Source of the DNA: Struthio camelus
Taxonomy: Eukaryota > Chordata > Aves > Struthioniformes > Struthionidae
Length of the DNA: 64,000 nucleotides
NCBI RefSeq assembly: GCF_040807025.1
Contig: NC_090944.1
Span: 118,250,738-118,314,737 of the forward strand
Direction of reading: 5' to 3'
The notes beneath the pieces were generated by a model, which saw only the letters and a list, made by a program, of their open reading frames with translations, was not told the DNA's origin and made no database searches. A program made the translations under genes and the position numbers. Each line of letters opens with the position of its first letter. The stretch's first letter is position 1. Shown piece by piece: positions 23,301 to 37,619 of the stretch.

Positions 23301-26300
23301 CTCCTCCTAAGGCTGTTTATCCACATGCTGACCCTGCCTCATCTGGTCTTAACTATCACAAATGCCAGCTGAACAAGTAACAGCCTTTTCAGAGGTGTGA
23401 CTGACCTGACTAACTCACCCACTTAACCAGGGCAGGGCAGGGAACAGGACTCCAGGTTCCCAGCACTCCCTGTCAGCTTGGCAGAGACAGAGACTACGCA
23501 GCTTGTGGGCAGGTTATAAAGTAAAGAACATCAGTCACCTGTCAGCAGTGCTGCGTTCTTGCATTTGCAGATCTTTCAGAGGAAACTAATTGAGCTATCA
23601 TAAAACCACTCTGAATGTTTGTCCTAAAAGAACATCCTAATTTGTTTATGGCAGAGGCTTTATATTGTAAGTTGCTGCTCATTTCGATTACCATTCAGGG
23701 CTAGTTTCCACCCCACCCCATTTCCATCTGTATTAGACAGAGCTGTCAGCGTCTTACTTCCAACGTAATGAGCATTAATATTCCTTGGCAGCACGCGGAG
23801 GAGACTATGTGCAAAGCAAGGATTTGAACAGTTTAGTAAATGTGCAGACTTATGAAGCTGGAAACTTGCTCAGCTCGTCTAGATGGCTTAGGCCAACCAC
23901 CTCTCTCCTCTGCTGCGATAGAGTCATCAGAAAGGAAGGAGAACAGATTCTCTTCCAATTCACATGCTTTCTGCAAGGCACCACCACAATTCCTGAACCA
24001 CACAGACCTCCGCTGTGGGCCAGAGACTCATTTTTTAAAGTACACTTTCAAGCAACGCCTCCTGCCAGGCCCCTAAGCAACAGCTTCCCTTCCATGGGAT
24101 AAACTGCCTCTTTCTCAGCTTGATTACAGCAATCCTAAAATTGGAAATGAGAAGTTAACAGGAAGAAAGAGCTGGGATCTTATTGAGATCAACTCTATTT
24201 CTGTCATGTTGACTGAAATAGGCAGTTGACCTTGTTCTACTTATAACTACTATAGCGCAAGCCACAGCTAGCTGCATCACCCAGTATAGGGCGAGCAGGT
24301 ACTGCTGAGGCTGGATAACATCTCCCCACTCCTCACAGCATTCCTTGGCTTCAGCACCCGCCGTCCAGGGCTCTTACCCTATTTCACAAAAACTGTGACC
24401 CTGGCCACAATCAAATGACCAGCCCTCGCTCTAATGCAACCAAAATCAGACAACAGGGAGAGTGGAATTTGTGTTAATGGGTTCCAAATTTTGATCTCAT
24501 TAGTCCACGAGCAAAGTGCTCTGGGTCATAGGATAGGCTTGTTTCCCTCCTCCTCTGCTTCCCCAAGGCTGTGAGCAATAATTACACTCACCATCTTCCT
24601 TGCACTGATATAACAAACTAGTTTATCTACAGAGAGAGCTTCCCTTGCCAGTGTATTGCACCAAAGGCAAATGGGCCCTGTGCTGGTTTATGCAGCTTTC
24701 ATTTAAAAGAAGATTTCACTTTTGAAAAGGATGACAAATTAGTCAAAAGCATCTCCTGCCTTCTCTCCCACCAGAACACCGCTCCTCACTTCCTTTTCCT
24801 TTCGCAGCTGCCAGCTGGGTCTGACAATACATCTGTGACCCCTTTAATTCTTGCCTGTCTATTTCTACACCAGCCATGGGGGCTGCTAGTGCTTCCCAGA
24901 GGACGTGCTGCAGTCACCAGGGAGCAGGAGGCCAACCACACTGTTAATCAATCTCTGCAGGTGAGGTGAGGTGAGGTAGATACCGGCACACAAGTTGCTC
25001 ATATGAACTTCTTTCCCTGAGGTCACAGCCACTTTTAACTTAACAAGATGCACTGGCACTGCTGAGCCTTTAAAAACTGCATTACTCAAAGAGGACCAGC
25101 GTGTCCTCTTTCTGAGGTTCAGGTAGCCTGTACTTCTTTGTGAGATGGATATATTAAAGCGACCAGGAGATCAGGGAAGGGTACAGCAAACTTTAAAGCT
25201 GTTGGGCTCACCCATTAAGAGCAAAATTGATCTTTAGTCTTCTCCTACCTCAGTGGTTCGTGTTTACATTCAAACTTTAAGCATAGACAAGTGTCTATGG
25301 TTTTACCAAATAAATCAGTGCAAGTCATTCAGATACCAGAGCAGTGGGATAATCTAAAGGGAAAATAGTACCTAGATTTTATCAAGCAAGAGGATACCTT
25401 TTAGGCAAGGCTCACAAACTAATCAGTGTAAGAGCTCCGTGCTTGTGTAAAATTTTTAAGGCAAATTCTGCTGAGTTTACTCATGGGCTTGAGGGACTTC
25501 CTAAGGGACTTCCATCACTCTTGATTCAAGGAAAACAACATGATGTAATCTAGGGAGGAGAGGAAGCTGAATTCCTCATGCCCACTTGTGAGAGTACAGC
25601 AAGCAGTATTTGGCCATAAATACAGATCACCACTTCAAGCAGAACGCTTATTCTTGCGCAGAAGTAAGATCACCCACGCTTGGATTAGGCTGGCTGCATC
25701 TAGTAGAAAGTATCAGTGCACTTCTCTTTTATAGCAAGCTATGAAAAATAAAATCAAGCTTATTTATAGTTAATATTAATGTCCCAGACGTCTCTTATAA
25801 CTTCTGCTTTCCCACACTAATAATTCTACAGCTGAGGTATTGTGAAATCACAGTGGAGGGACTCACAAAACAGATGTCAGCAGTAGAGATTACAAACCAC
25901 GGCTTGTTTCCCCAGACCACTGAGGATTAACACCACACCTACAATCTATTTAGATCCCTTCTTGAAAGATTGATTCACTGGTTGGACCAATGATCGTTCT
26001 TCTCCCTTTTACCCAGTGAAAATAATTCAGCATGCAGCCAACAGCTGATCGGTCCTTTTTCTTATTTCAGCCTAACTACTGTAATTCTCCTGATTTCTTT
26101 TAAGGTCCTTCAGTCTTTATAAGGATCCCATTCTCATTAGGCAGCCCCATGACTGCTTCTTAGCTGGGCATGAAAACCCTACCAGCAAGCCGAGGCCCTG
26201 GCTCCAGGTCCCGGAGCACTTTGCCATGTAGCAGGTGTATTGTAGTGGAAAGGCATCTCTTAGTGAGACATTCATGTCATAGTTTAGGGTTACACGGTTT

Positions 26301-26520
26301 TGTTTTGCATATAATAACCTCTGAAGGAGCACAGCTGTAGCTGCAGTGTCTGCTGGTGGTTTTGGCTAGCTCAGCCCTTTTTCCTCTATTCAGCAGCAAA
26401 CTGCAGATATTGGGAACTGGATGCACAAGCTGTAATTGCGGCCCCCTTCACCTTCTCAGGCCGGCACCCGAACCGATGTGGAGGTGGTATTCAGGGAGGT
26501 GTGGGATGGGCTGTCACTAC

Positions 26521-26545
26521 TATAAGGGTCACTTATAAGGGTCAC
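26521..26545. repeat. 13-bp tandem duplication with AGGGTCAC core
   Basis: TATAAGGGTCACT followed at once by TATAAGGGTCAC. Each copy contains AGGGTCA, resembling a nuclear-receptor half-site (AGGTCA class). Confidence 0.85.
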
Positions 26546-28074
26546 GCTATTGCTCTGTCACTTAATCTCGGTGGCCTCCAATTTGCAGGTGATTTCTATA
26601 ACTCATGGGTCATCCTTTGAGCTCTAGCTGGAAAGAGTGACTCCAGATGAAAATAGTGGTAATGCTAGTCCTCACCAACGAGTCAGTGTTGCCCACTTCA
26701 CCCACACAGCAACAACTGCCCCAACCCCTCGGTTAGCCTTTTTCTTCACTCGTGAAGAATTGTTTAGAATGAGCTTATAGTCGTGGATCTTAGCATACGC
26801 AGTGTTGTACATCCTCAGAGCGTTGTCAACACACTGACCAGTCCTCCATACCACTCGCACGAGATAAGGAAAAGGGAAACTGGCATTTAGCAAGTCATTC
26901 AGGGCCATACTCCACATGTGGCCCTACAGGCTTCAGAGTGACCATCTGAGCAATAAGATCCTCTCCAAGGGGAGCGTGGTGACTTAGAGATCCCAGGTGA
27001 TTTAATAACAAACTATTTACAATACAAGTGTTGGCAGCAGACCCAGAATTAAGAATCGAGGGCAGTTGTCTCTCAGCTCCAAGATTAAACCAGTAAGAGC
27101 GTGTCAGGACACGTGCCAGAATTTCAGTTCTGTCTGAATCCTGCATCAAAAGCAAAATGCAAAGACAGACTGATGACGTAAATAAGGCCTGGGCATTTTT
27201 GACTGCTGTTTTCAAATTCTGCTCTGCATCCTGAGGCCCTGCTAAATTTCGCTGTTATAAACATTGTTGAAGAACACTGCTTCCCCTCCCTCTTTTCCAA
27301 AATAAGGCCATTGATTACAGAGATCTAATAATAAAGATACAGTAAACTGGCAGGACTTTGTATGTTATTTATGAAGTGGTGACTCAGCCTTAAATGAAGA
27401 AGCCAGTATATGTAACTGTAACCTAATAGAAGAGAGCTTTCTATAGAAAAGTCAAGCAGAACAATCAGCTATACACCAGGACAGAGTATTGTGCAAATGT
27501 TGTCTCAACTTATGCCGTGCCAATCATTCATGCTGCATCAGGCAAATCAAGTGGATTTCATCAAAAAATGAAAGTGATCTTTTTTTTTTTTTTGCCAAGC
27601 AAGTACATTTACTATTATTCTGATTGAAGTTGTTTTCAAATATGACTAATCAGATCTAGCTAATAAGAAAATAAATAACAGCTTTTCCATCAGACACAGC
27701 AATGCTATGGTAAACACTGTCATTCTAGGCATCACATGTGACCTCTCTGAATTCTGTCAAGTGACTTTCATTCAGGATTTTAGACCCCTTCCTTTTCTAG
27801 GCAGCCATACCATCCAAATGAGGCATCTAACTGTAGCTGCCTAAATTAGAAGCCACCCTCGGATAACCCAAGTGCTCTGAATCAGCCAGCAGAGTCTTCT
27901 GTCCACTGATTATCTAAGGAGATCTAAGAGGAGATGCCAAAGTCAACAATGTGAGTAGTTACTCATGTTTTTAATCAAAGGAGTGTAAAAATAAAAGGTG
28001 ATGATATAATGAAGTGAAAGATTCTTTCCTGATGAGCTTTAATTAAGTCACGGTCACAAAGCCCCTCGGGGAAC

Positions 28075-28165
28075 AGTGAGTGGATTATGCTCTCCATTCT
28101 TCAGGTGGGGAAACAGAAGCAGCTCCGCTAAGTCCTATAGCCAAGGGGCTGAGCAGGCGTTAAAG
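28075..28165. repeat. MIR/L2-type remnant
   Basis: GGTGGGGAAACAGAAGCAG, then CTAAGTCCTATAGCCAAGG resembles the GATGGGGAAACTGAGGCACAG ... TAAGTGACTTGCCCAAGG core of MIR/L2 3' ends. Confidence 0.5.
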
Positions 28166-28844
28166 TGTGGCAATGGCTAGTTGCCACCTCTGTGCTCATT
28201 CTGTGAAAGAAAACTCTCTTTCATCATCTCCATGGTCATTTTTGGCTGCCCCCGTTTCCCAAAGTGGGGATTATACCCTTCATCTTGTGTAACAAATCCT
28301 AGATCCCTTTCACATCCTGGCCCCTTTCTGCTTTGCTTCTTGGCCAGGGAAAATCTGCCCAGTAAGCAGCTGTCAGGCATGTGTGCGTTTAGGAAACACT
28401 ACAGAAAATCACTAAGGAAGGACAATTTTTCCAAGAGGTATTTCCAGACGTATTGCAATAGACGTGTATGTTGACAACAGCAGCTACCAGATCCCTGTGT
28501 GTCTGTACAGGCACAATGCATGTTCAAGAAGATTTATCTTCCCCATTTCTTTACTTCCTACAGTGCAGAATGACCTCTTCAGAAATAAGTACTCCAAAGG
28601 GACTTTTTGGATTATATTACTAAAGATGTACTTCTCTGTCCAGATGGGCAGCCTTACATGACGAGTCAACAAGCATTAGCAGTAGCAGAACTGCCTGGGG
28701 CCTGTTAAGAGTACAGAAAAACTTGAGAACTGGAGTTATATTAATTACCCTTTTAAGGGCACAAATCACAGATTAAAAGGGTTTCAATTAGTTCCAAAAA
28801 TAGAAATGCAAAAGATTTAAACTTATGGCTTTGTGTTATGTTAA

Positions 28845-28893
28845 ATACACACACGCGCGGGCGCACACACACACACACGCACACACACACACA
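28845..28893. repeat. (CA)n microsatellite with CG interruptions
   Basis: Alternating purine-pyrimidine tract of CA units broken by GCGCGGGCG and CG steps; Z-DNA-prone sequence. Confidence 0.93.
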
Positions 28894-29737
28894 GTTTTTT
28901 TCTCGTATCATGGCCAAACAGGCTAGCAAATGTTACTTCTCAGCCAAGCCTGGTGTCCAGAGCTATCAGTAAGCAGCTGAGTACTACAAAGGCCTGCACC
29001 TGTGTGTTGCCCTCTGTGGGATACATTGGAAAACTCTGGGATATATTATATGCTCAGCTAGATAGCAGCCTGCCCATTTTGAAAACCAAAAAAACAAGCT
29101 GTGGATACACATCTGGATAATTTTCCTTGTGGCTATGCGTACCATACCTGTAAACTGCATGCATACACTTGTGCCTGCAGCTAACAGATGGGGGCAAATG
29201 AATTTAACATAAATTTTCCCAAGAATGGGGAACCTATGCTATAAAAAATAATGTACCTTGTGTGTGTTCAGTGTTACTGAGATGAGAAACTGAATGTCAA
29301 TTTTTAGCTTCAAACTAATTTTAATAGCTGAACTGTAAGCACTCAAACAACAGGGTGATGGAAATACTCACAAACCCTTATCTGTAGCGGCTCTGCCAGC
29401 TGCTGCTATAATGCTGCTGTTCCCTTCTAACATGTTTTTCTCAAAAGAGTCTTTGCCTGTTGCCTAGTTATCTGCAGGGCAAGCAGAACAGGGATTGAGA
29501 AATGCACAGCAAAATTGTTTCAGATCCGTAGAGGCTTCCATAATGAATCACCAAAGCTTTCCCTGCTGGGGGACACATCTCTAATCCCCAGCATAGCCCG
29601 AGCGCAGCTTTTCTTGCCAGTTTGTGGCTACCGAGGCCAGAAGAGGAGAGAGGTCCTGCTATTCCCAGGCCCTGCAAAGGCTCCTGGGTTGGTGGCAGAG
29701 TCCTGTGCCAGAGGACACTTCCAGAGGCTCACTAGCC

Positions 29738-29835
29738 TCTCGCCCGGATCCTCCACGGGAACGAGCCCTGGAGCACTCCTGCAAGCGCTCCTCGCCTCCC
29801 TGGGCCGGGCGCACTGACTCTCCGTGCTGTCGGAG
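29738..29835. other. Orphan CpG cluster
   Basis: About ten CpG in roughly 100 bp within GC-rich sequence (about 29590-29990), 13 kb upstream of the DUSP10 island. The plus strand has an open frame at 29515-29817 without recognisable domains. It could be a distal enhancer, a lncRNA promoter or chance. Confidence 0.35.
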
Positions 29836-31591
29836 ATGGAAGTCAGTCTTGGATCTGGATCAAGCTCAGCCAAAAAGCTAACTCAGAGCGGGGCTCAAAG
29901 AGAGGCTTTCTCCCCATTTAGTCATCCTGCAGGTGCGCGGTGCTGCGAAGTGCAGAACAAAGGCCTCCAAGAGACAGAGCGCAACCAGCCATGAATGGCC
30001 CTTGTTTGCACTTTCACTGAGCAGTGTAAAGAGGCCTTCAGGCTGCTCTAAGAGTATTTATATCCTTTATCTTGGTTCTGCCACACTGGTGAGAATCTGG
30101 TCGGTCTGTCATAATTATGTAGAAGACAAAATGTCCTTTGGAAACAGAATGCACAAAATTACGGACGTCAGCACAAAGCTCTCTTTACCGATTATGTCAG
30201 CCTGTCCCCGGTTTGTGGATATCCCCTCTTTCTTCCTGTCCACTAACTGGTGCCCTCCTCATTGTCAAATCACACCTACATAACCAGGAGGGGCTGAGAT
30301 ACTCCAAAGGGCATCTGTGTAAGGCGGGACATAGACTCAACTTCTTTCCCTGGGAAAGGGTGAGCCTCGGGCTGTGGTTCACTGCTGCCTTCCTCCCAAG
30401 CATATTGCCTATACTGAGGAGGCAGCAAAGCAAGCCTTCCTGTCTGAGGACTGCTCTGCTCACTGCACAGCATCTGAGCCCTCAGAAGGAAATACAGACT
30501 GGCTCTTCAGAACCAGCAGTGTAAACTTCCCTCGGCTCCCAGTGAAGTAAATAATGACATTCCCGCAAATTGCGATAAGATCAGAGCAGAGCTGGCCCTG
30601 AGAACTTCTGAACAACCAGCCCTATAGGTTTAAAAAAATCAGCACCCTTTTGGTTTTTGATTTACATATCATGTATGTTTGATTCAACTGCCTGTGGTGA
30701 GCACTAATCGTAAATGCCACAGAAGTGAGCAACATCCTCTTTGTACAGCACAGCACACACGAACAATTGAAGCTCAACAAAAATAATAAATTGCTTCATC
30801 AGGCTAAGGATGTATGTAACTGGCATGATGGACTGATAAACAACAGGTCTCTTTATCTGTTCCATTCGTCATTGCAAATAAAATGCAGTCATCTTTCAGT
30901 TGCATCATTTCTCAAAAGACTGCACTGTGTTATAATATTATACATCCTTTCAAAATGGATGAAATAAAAGCTTAGGAGGACAGTTATGTGATCTTATGGA
31001 TATTTCATCCATGACTAACATTTTTCTGGCAAACTTTGCATAAATAAAACTTTAATTTAGGCTCAGGAGAGCAATCAAGGCTTCCAAGCATTCTGTCATC
31101 TCAGCTGGAACAACTTCCCACAGCTTGGCGCAGTGGGGAACAGCAAGGACTTTGAGCTTAAAGGTCTGGGACTCAGAAATTTCACAAAGGTATTCCAAAA
31201 AAACTTAGAAGTAAGGAAGAGCTTAGAAATGAGCTCAAGGTACAAACTTAGATGTGAGGATTTAAAACAGTACAGATTTGGTCAGGAGAGGGGAAGAGGA
31301 AGGGAAAAGGAGGTTGTTTCAATCTAATTGCTTGTTCGGCATATAATAAAAGAAAGGATTTGCAAAATTCAAACCTAGGACATGCATGAGTAAGCAGCTG
31401 GGAGGGTTTGTTTTGATTTTTTTCTTGATGCTGCTGTCTTCATTGCTACATTTGCTGAGGTCGCTGTATAAGATGGAGCCTGCAATCAAAGAGGTGATAA
31501 ATGCAACTTTTCTCCTTGACAACGTCATGCCTTCAGACTTTCAGCCGCAAAGCCTGGTGAGGTTTGAACGACTATGCATACTAAATAAATT

Positions 31592-31646
31592 CATATATAT
31601 ATAGTTTTATATATATATATACACACACACATATACACACACACAA
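31592..31646. repeat. AT/AC dinucleotide microsatellite
   Basis: A run of AT units merging into AC units with short breaks. Confidence 0.93.
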
Positions 31647-33729
31647 AATGCTTTTGACTGCTTTCAGTGATTCCCTCTGTTACACAGACAATTTGCTGTT
31701 GCAGGCGATCCGAATGTCCCATGTATTCTGACACTCAACCGCTAAGAGTGAACAGGACCAGATAGATTCAGCAAAATATTCAGTGAACTGCTCAGTGGAC
31801 AACTAGGGAATAACTACACTGTCCAAGCACTGCCAAATGCTCCCAAAGGCAAGAATTGTTAGTACTATTGATTTGCCCAAACATAGTTATTATAAGCAGT
31901 CTCATTAGACATCTCAGTATTTCATTCATTCTTTCAGTCCTGCTTGCCTCTTGACCTCTAGATTCTTTCTGAAATGAATTTCCACGTGTTACTTATATCT
32001 TCTGTAAAACAGAATGTTACTCCTTGTACATTTACTTCTTTCACTTTTCTGGAATATTCCTTCCTCCCATGCTGCCAGAGGCACCGTAAGAATTTTGTGA
32101 TCTTATTTCTCTAATTCATTTGTTAGTTAGATGAGTAAAAAGGGTTGTGTTAATCTCATGCAGTTTTAGTGAGCCATTCCTAATCTTCCATTTTGATCTT
32201 TCTCATTATGGGAGTCTTCCTATGCCTCTGTGACTTTTTGTTCCCCTGCTAATGAAAAAATGCCTGGGAGAAGAGTCACGTTCTGATTTTGTATTATGAG
32301 CTCATTCGTCTTCATCAGGGACAATGTTGCACAGTTTGTGATCATTCACTATAGTAATGACTAGAGTTGACCAGTCATGGTCAAATATTTGTTGCACAAG
32401 AAACACTTTATAGGAAGATTATTCATTATCAAGCCATGGAAAAGGGGAACAGAAGGTGATTCATGAGCTTCATACATTTAGAAATCAAAACTGACACAGA
32501 GGTTGCAGTGACGTTGGAAACATGGCACAGCATATAAAAAAGAAGAGAACACTTTGAAGGAGTACCATACTACCAGTATGCAGCTCGCACCCTGGCTGGC
32601 CACATATAAAGTGTTTTCTTTCGCAAGAGAATTATGTGTAACTGTTGGGAGAGGGGGAAAGGTTTTGCTGAAATGCCACACACAGAAGGTATAACGTGTA
32701 TGCAAGGGTTTCACGTTGCAAGTTTAACAGCTGTCAGATGAATGGGTTATGGAACATGGCCATGCCCTACAGCTGCTGTAGTCACCCGCAGGGCTCAAGT
32801 GACTTCAAGAACAAGCACTCCTCAAGCCACAAAACACCACTGCTGGTTGAGTGGTACAACAGCTTCATAATCCCTTGAACCAGCTAGAGGGAGGATCTGA
32901 ATGCACACTATATATAAGTATGAATTTACAGACAAGATGCTGTTCTATTAACATTTGGACTCCTATCTACTTGACCAAATCAGCCAGTTTATTTTCTTTT
33001 TTGTCACAAGATACCTCTTTGTTGACAGAAAAATAAAGAATTTGGATGCTTCTTCTGCACTAATGGACAACCTTTAGTCTTGAAGGCTCTCAAGAGTCCA
33101 ACAGATACCAGAGAGCAGTTACCAGAGAGGAAGGAAAATCAGGCATTTATAGTCCAAGACCTGCAGAGAGAGAGGAACGTGATAACCCATCCATAATGCG
33201 ATATCCTCACAAATACACCTACTACACACTGGAAGAACTAAGCACAGAGCATTTGGGGGGGATAGCTGTGAACAAGCGTTGCCAAATGTCTCAGACTGCT
33301 CCTGTCTATGCAATCACCGGGAGTTAAATATTCTACCGCATTTAAAAGCCTTCTTGCCTCCACGTTCTATTGATACACAGTTTTGCATAGCCCCCTGAAG
33401 CGTTAAATCCAGCTTGGCGTAGCTGCATGCAAATAGTCATAATCAGTTGCCTCACAGTTTTTTTGGTATTACAAGGAAAGAGCTCCACATATAGGAAAAT
33501 ACTCATTCTCTCCTAACATTTAGATGTCTTATAAACTGGGGAATTAAAATTAATAGCAACTCATTTTAGCATCAGATATAACGAAGGGTGTTCAACTTAA
33601 CTAGCACTGCTTATTCACCATACTTAGCTTATTTGAAATAGCTAGATGAGTAATTCTGCATGAAAACCTGCATAAATGAATAACCAAGGCCAATAGTAAC
33701 AACGAGGCCAATGTCCCCTGTCTTACCAG

Positions 33730-33792
33730 TCAGAATAGCTCCAATGACTCCAATGGATTTTTGCCCAATTTATGCCAGTTGAGGTTTGTGTC
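33730..33792. repeat. Fragment of an ancient dispersed repeat with TGACTYCAATGG core
   Basis: CTCCAATGACTCCAATGG, then TTTGCCCAATTTATGCCAG, resembles a sequence common in sauropsid genomes (TTGACTTCAATGG ... AATTTACACCAG). Related cores lie at 45920-45985 and 52605-52665. I cannot name the family with certainty. Confidence 0.4.
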
Positions 33793-34228
33793 CTTAATTA
33801 CAGAGGAACAGAAGAAGCTAGCAAGAACTCCCTCTCGTAATCCCAAAGAAGGGCAGATATTTTTCCATTATTACCAGACCCAGTAGTAACAACACACTGA
33901 CTGAGGGCTTTGGTCAACACGAGCGTGTTCCTGGAGCATTTCTGATGGACGAAACATTTAATATTTTGTTGCCTCAGAAGAGCAAATAACAGCTCTGATG
34001 TTGCTAAACTCTCTCCTGCTACTCTTAGGGCTCTGATGCTTGGTGGGCATTGCTGATCCCAGGGAACAGTTTCCTCTTCCCCAGCTATGGGGCCAAATCT
34101 GCAACCAGTGGTAATGGGCACAACAGCACTGACTCCACAAAGGCCCTATCCAGCTGCTGATCCAGTCTTGCCTACTGAAGCTAACAACAGATCCATTATC
34201 CCCAGCTTAGAAGTGCAGTTTCTGTATG

Positions 34229-34250
34229 CTCAGGATATGCATATCCTGAG
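34229..34250. repeat. Perfect 22-bp palindrome
   Basis: Two perfectly complementary 11-bp arms without spacer; the left arm is CTCAGGATATG. The centre is ATATGCATAT, resembling a palindromic POU-dimer site. No coding context. Confidence 0.9.
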
Positions 34251-37200
34251 AAGAAAATACCATGGGAAAAAATTACAAGAATTATTCCCCCAATGGTGTA
34301 ATGGTGGTGTACAAGATTCAAGAATCTGTATTCCGGATCCGGTAGTGAAATAAACTTCCTGGCCCTACTGAAATCACCACAGCTTTTGTCACTGATATTC
34401 AGCTGAACGGAATATCTGAACTAGAAGAGCAAATCAAAAAGGTAATTTTTGTATGTGTTCCGCTGGAAGACGGCTATCTCAAAAACTTGGCTATAATTCT
34501 TACTTTTTAGTGACACTTTCATTATCCCTAGGGTGTGAGCTGCATTGCCATTCTCCCTTTTACTGATATGCCAGGAGAAGTCGTGGCCCATTTAATGAAA
34601 TAGAGATGGTGGATGGGAGATGACTGAACAGCCTTTTTAGAAAGCTCTTTATATACAGATACACACATGTATGGCCACACACACTACTAAAAGGGTGGAG
34701 AGTTGGGGGTTTTGTTCTTTAATTGCAAAGTTTCCTTGAGAATTTATGGCTCAAAAGGGACAAATACAAGTCCTCATTTCACACGCTCCTCTAAATCTCC
34801 CTCCGCCTCCTGTAAACAGCTGGCCAACACAGAGACATTTCAGAATCACAGAGAACAGAGCTCCTTGTTGCGCTGATATCCAGCACAAGGTCTGCATGGC
34901 ACTTTTGTCCCATTTAAGCTTTCAAGTACAGCTAGTATGAAGCAAAAAAATTGAATGGGGGGCTCACAGCAACCAGAGGAAGGAGTTTTACCTGTAACCA
35001 CCACCACCATCCTTATCTGAAAGATATGACTAAAGCTGTCTCCAAAGTTCAAGAATTTTGCCTGTGTTTCCTCATACCTCACCTATCAGGCATGCAACAA
35101 AATAATTGCAGCACTTGCATCATGCAGGCTATTACCACATCATGTCTCTTCTGTTTAGAGCATGGACTAGAGTAAAATCCAGCCACTCCTACCAAACTTC
35201 TCCTGAAGCACTCATGGTCATGGGATGCACCAGGCCTGAACCACCCTGGTCTGAACAGTCACCTCAGTGAAGATTCACCTTTGGAGGAGGAAAAACGTAA
35301 GCCTCTGAGTCAGTCTCATGTTCTCCATCCTAGAGAACAGTCCAGTTAGTTAAGAAAGAAAGTGGGAGGTGGCAGGGAACCTTGGACACGTCGCTCAACA
35401 CGTTTCCCCAGCAAGTATGTTAGGTCACTATCTCAAATGACTTTCTCTGAGGCAGGTCTTTAGATAAGTATAAATAGCGCTGGCTACATTTGTAGTCAGG
35501 GGCTCTGCACCCATTTATCTTGATGAGATGAGAATCTAGCCCATTCTTTTCATCTGTATCGAGGTCTCATTTTTACACAAGTCATTTCTACAATGGTGCT
35601 TCAGTCCCCTTCTTCATGCCACCGTCCAGCAATCAGAAGCAAGTACACCATAATGAAAGAAAGGAGATGGACAACAAAAGGAAGAAATCTATTTCACGAA
35701 GGAAAAACTTTTCCCATGTACTTTAATTGTGTCTTTATGCAATTACATGTCTCTCAATCCAAAACACTAACTTTTTCCTGGAATGTCTTGTGATACACCG
35801 GTCATACAATGCAACCTAATCACATAGATACTGTGAAATCTGCACAAGGCTTTCACTTTGGATCATCCATCTTGGAAAATCCCTAGTAATTGCAGATGAA
35901 TCCCACCTCTGGAAATTCCCTGCTCATTGCAGTTTAATCCCTTTTGTCTATGGATAAAACCCAAGATATGTGCTTTACTCTTGTATGCCTGTACTGCAAG
36001 GCCAATCTTGCATGAACAAGATTTGAAAAGAAGAGGAGGCAGAGGTTATTTTTGGTCACTCAGATAAGGAAAGAAGCAAGGGCTGAGAAAGACAGGGAAG
36101 AATTAGGCATGCTTCAGTTGCCATTTAGTGTCCTACTGAGAGCAGGGGGAAGATCAGATTAAAGAGGCAGCAAACAGGAGAATTAAATGAGAGAGATCCA
36201 CCTCTTCCCCATTCTCCAGACCCTTCTGCAGTCCAGGTCATGCAGAGGGGACACATCCTGGCCACAGGCTTGCATTAAGCACTCCACTATGGCAAGGAAG
36301 TCATAACCAGTGTAGAGCAGAGAGGGTCACACCCCAGTCCTGCTGCCCAGCCAGGGAAGGGAGAGGGCAGGGCAGGCTGGACAAGAGCACAGCAGCAGTC
36401 GCCCAGTGCCAGGGTAAGAGGACTATGTCTCTGGTGACCTGGTCAGCTGCAGCAGTTGAGTCAAGCCCCATGGCCATTCAGAGGCCAAGGCAGCTGTAAA
36501 AACAACCCAAACCCTCATGGATAGCTATAGTCCCTGACAAATGCCCCTCTCCCCTGTGCCAAGCAGATTTTGGCACAAAAATGAATTTGGCCTGATAAAC
36601 CGAGGGCTTCCCTTTAATAAAATCAATATTGGCAGCCACACTGAGCATTTTCTAGGGCGTCGCAAGGGTTGAACTGATGTGATCTCATGCACAGAGCTCC
36701 CTCCCCCACCCCTGCATAGTGCCAAAAAACATATCTCTAATGCCAGCCTAGAGCTTCCTCACGTGAGAATCTCCCAGACTCCTCCACAGGCTTAGTTCCT
36801 ACAGAAGCAGTTCCACAGGAAACTTTCCATTCGGGCTCTTAATGGGATGTGAGGAGAAGCAATTTTCATTTAGGACAGTATCAGTCATGACTCACTGGCC
36901 AGAATTAGAAGAGAAGTGACATTTTTCTGCTCAGGCAGAAGTAAACTTGGCCAGAAGGAGAGTAAGAAGTGGCAACGGGTTATCAGATGATGCTCAGAAG
37001 TCCCCTAGACGACAGATGTCTATCTAATGAGCTGTGGATCATTAAGAATTTGTGAGGCAAACAATACTACGTTACCCCATGACTGTTCTGCGGACCCTGG
37101 GGTTGCACCCGCAAGTGTGCTCACCTTAAGATACTACTTCCATCAAACACTAACTGCTTCCCCATCAGATGTATCCTGATTAGCACATTTGAGTGAAGTT

Positions 37201-37619
37201 AAATTACAACCAAATTCTAAAATATCTAGGCCCATCATCTATTTTACTGCCACACCAATGGCACTGTCTTGCTATTCCATCAGAAATGGAAACAGAAAAA
37301 ATCTGGAATATCAGAAAAATTGCTGTTCCATGGATGCATGCAGGCTGATTTGCAGACCCAAGGGTTTGCACCATTTGCAAACTGCTGAGGTAGCAGTCAG
37401 AGCAGCTGCTGAAGAGTTTCTCTTCAAATCCTTGTGGAAAAAATCTGCGCTTTAAGAGTGAAAATCTAAATTCCCATCCTACTGCTTCCATGATCTTCCC
37501 AATGGCCTTGCTGTGGGATACAACAAACGTGAGCTCCTTGAGGACTACACCATGCTACCACATTTTGTACTTCACATCTGCCACTCTCAGAGCTCTTTCT
37601 AATCCTCAACTAATTAAGC

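Noticed and set aside
26672..27215. Two minus-strand open frames overlapping by a few codons, as a possible split gene
   Set aside because: No recognisable family, no start context or splice sites linking them; chance frames.
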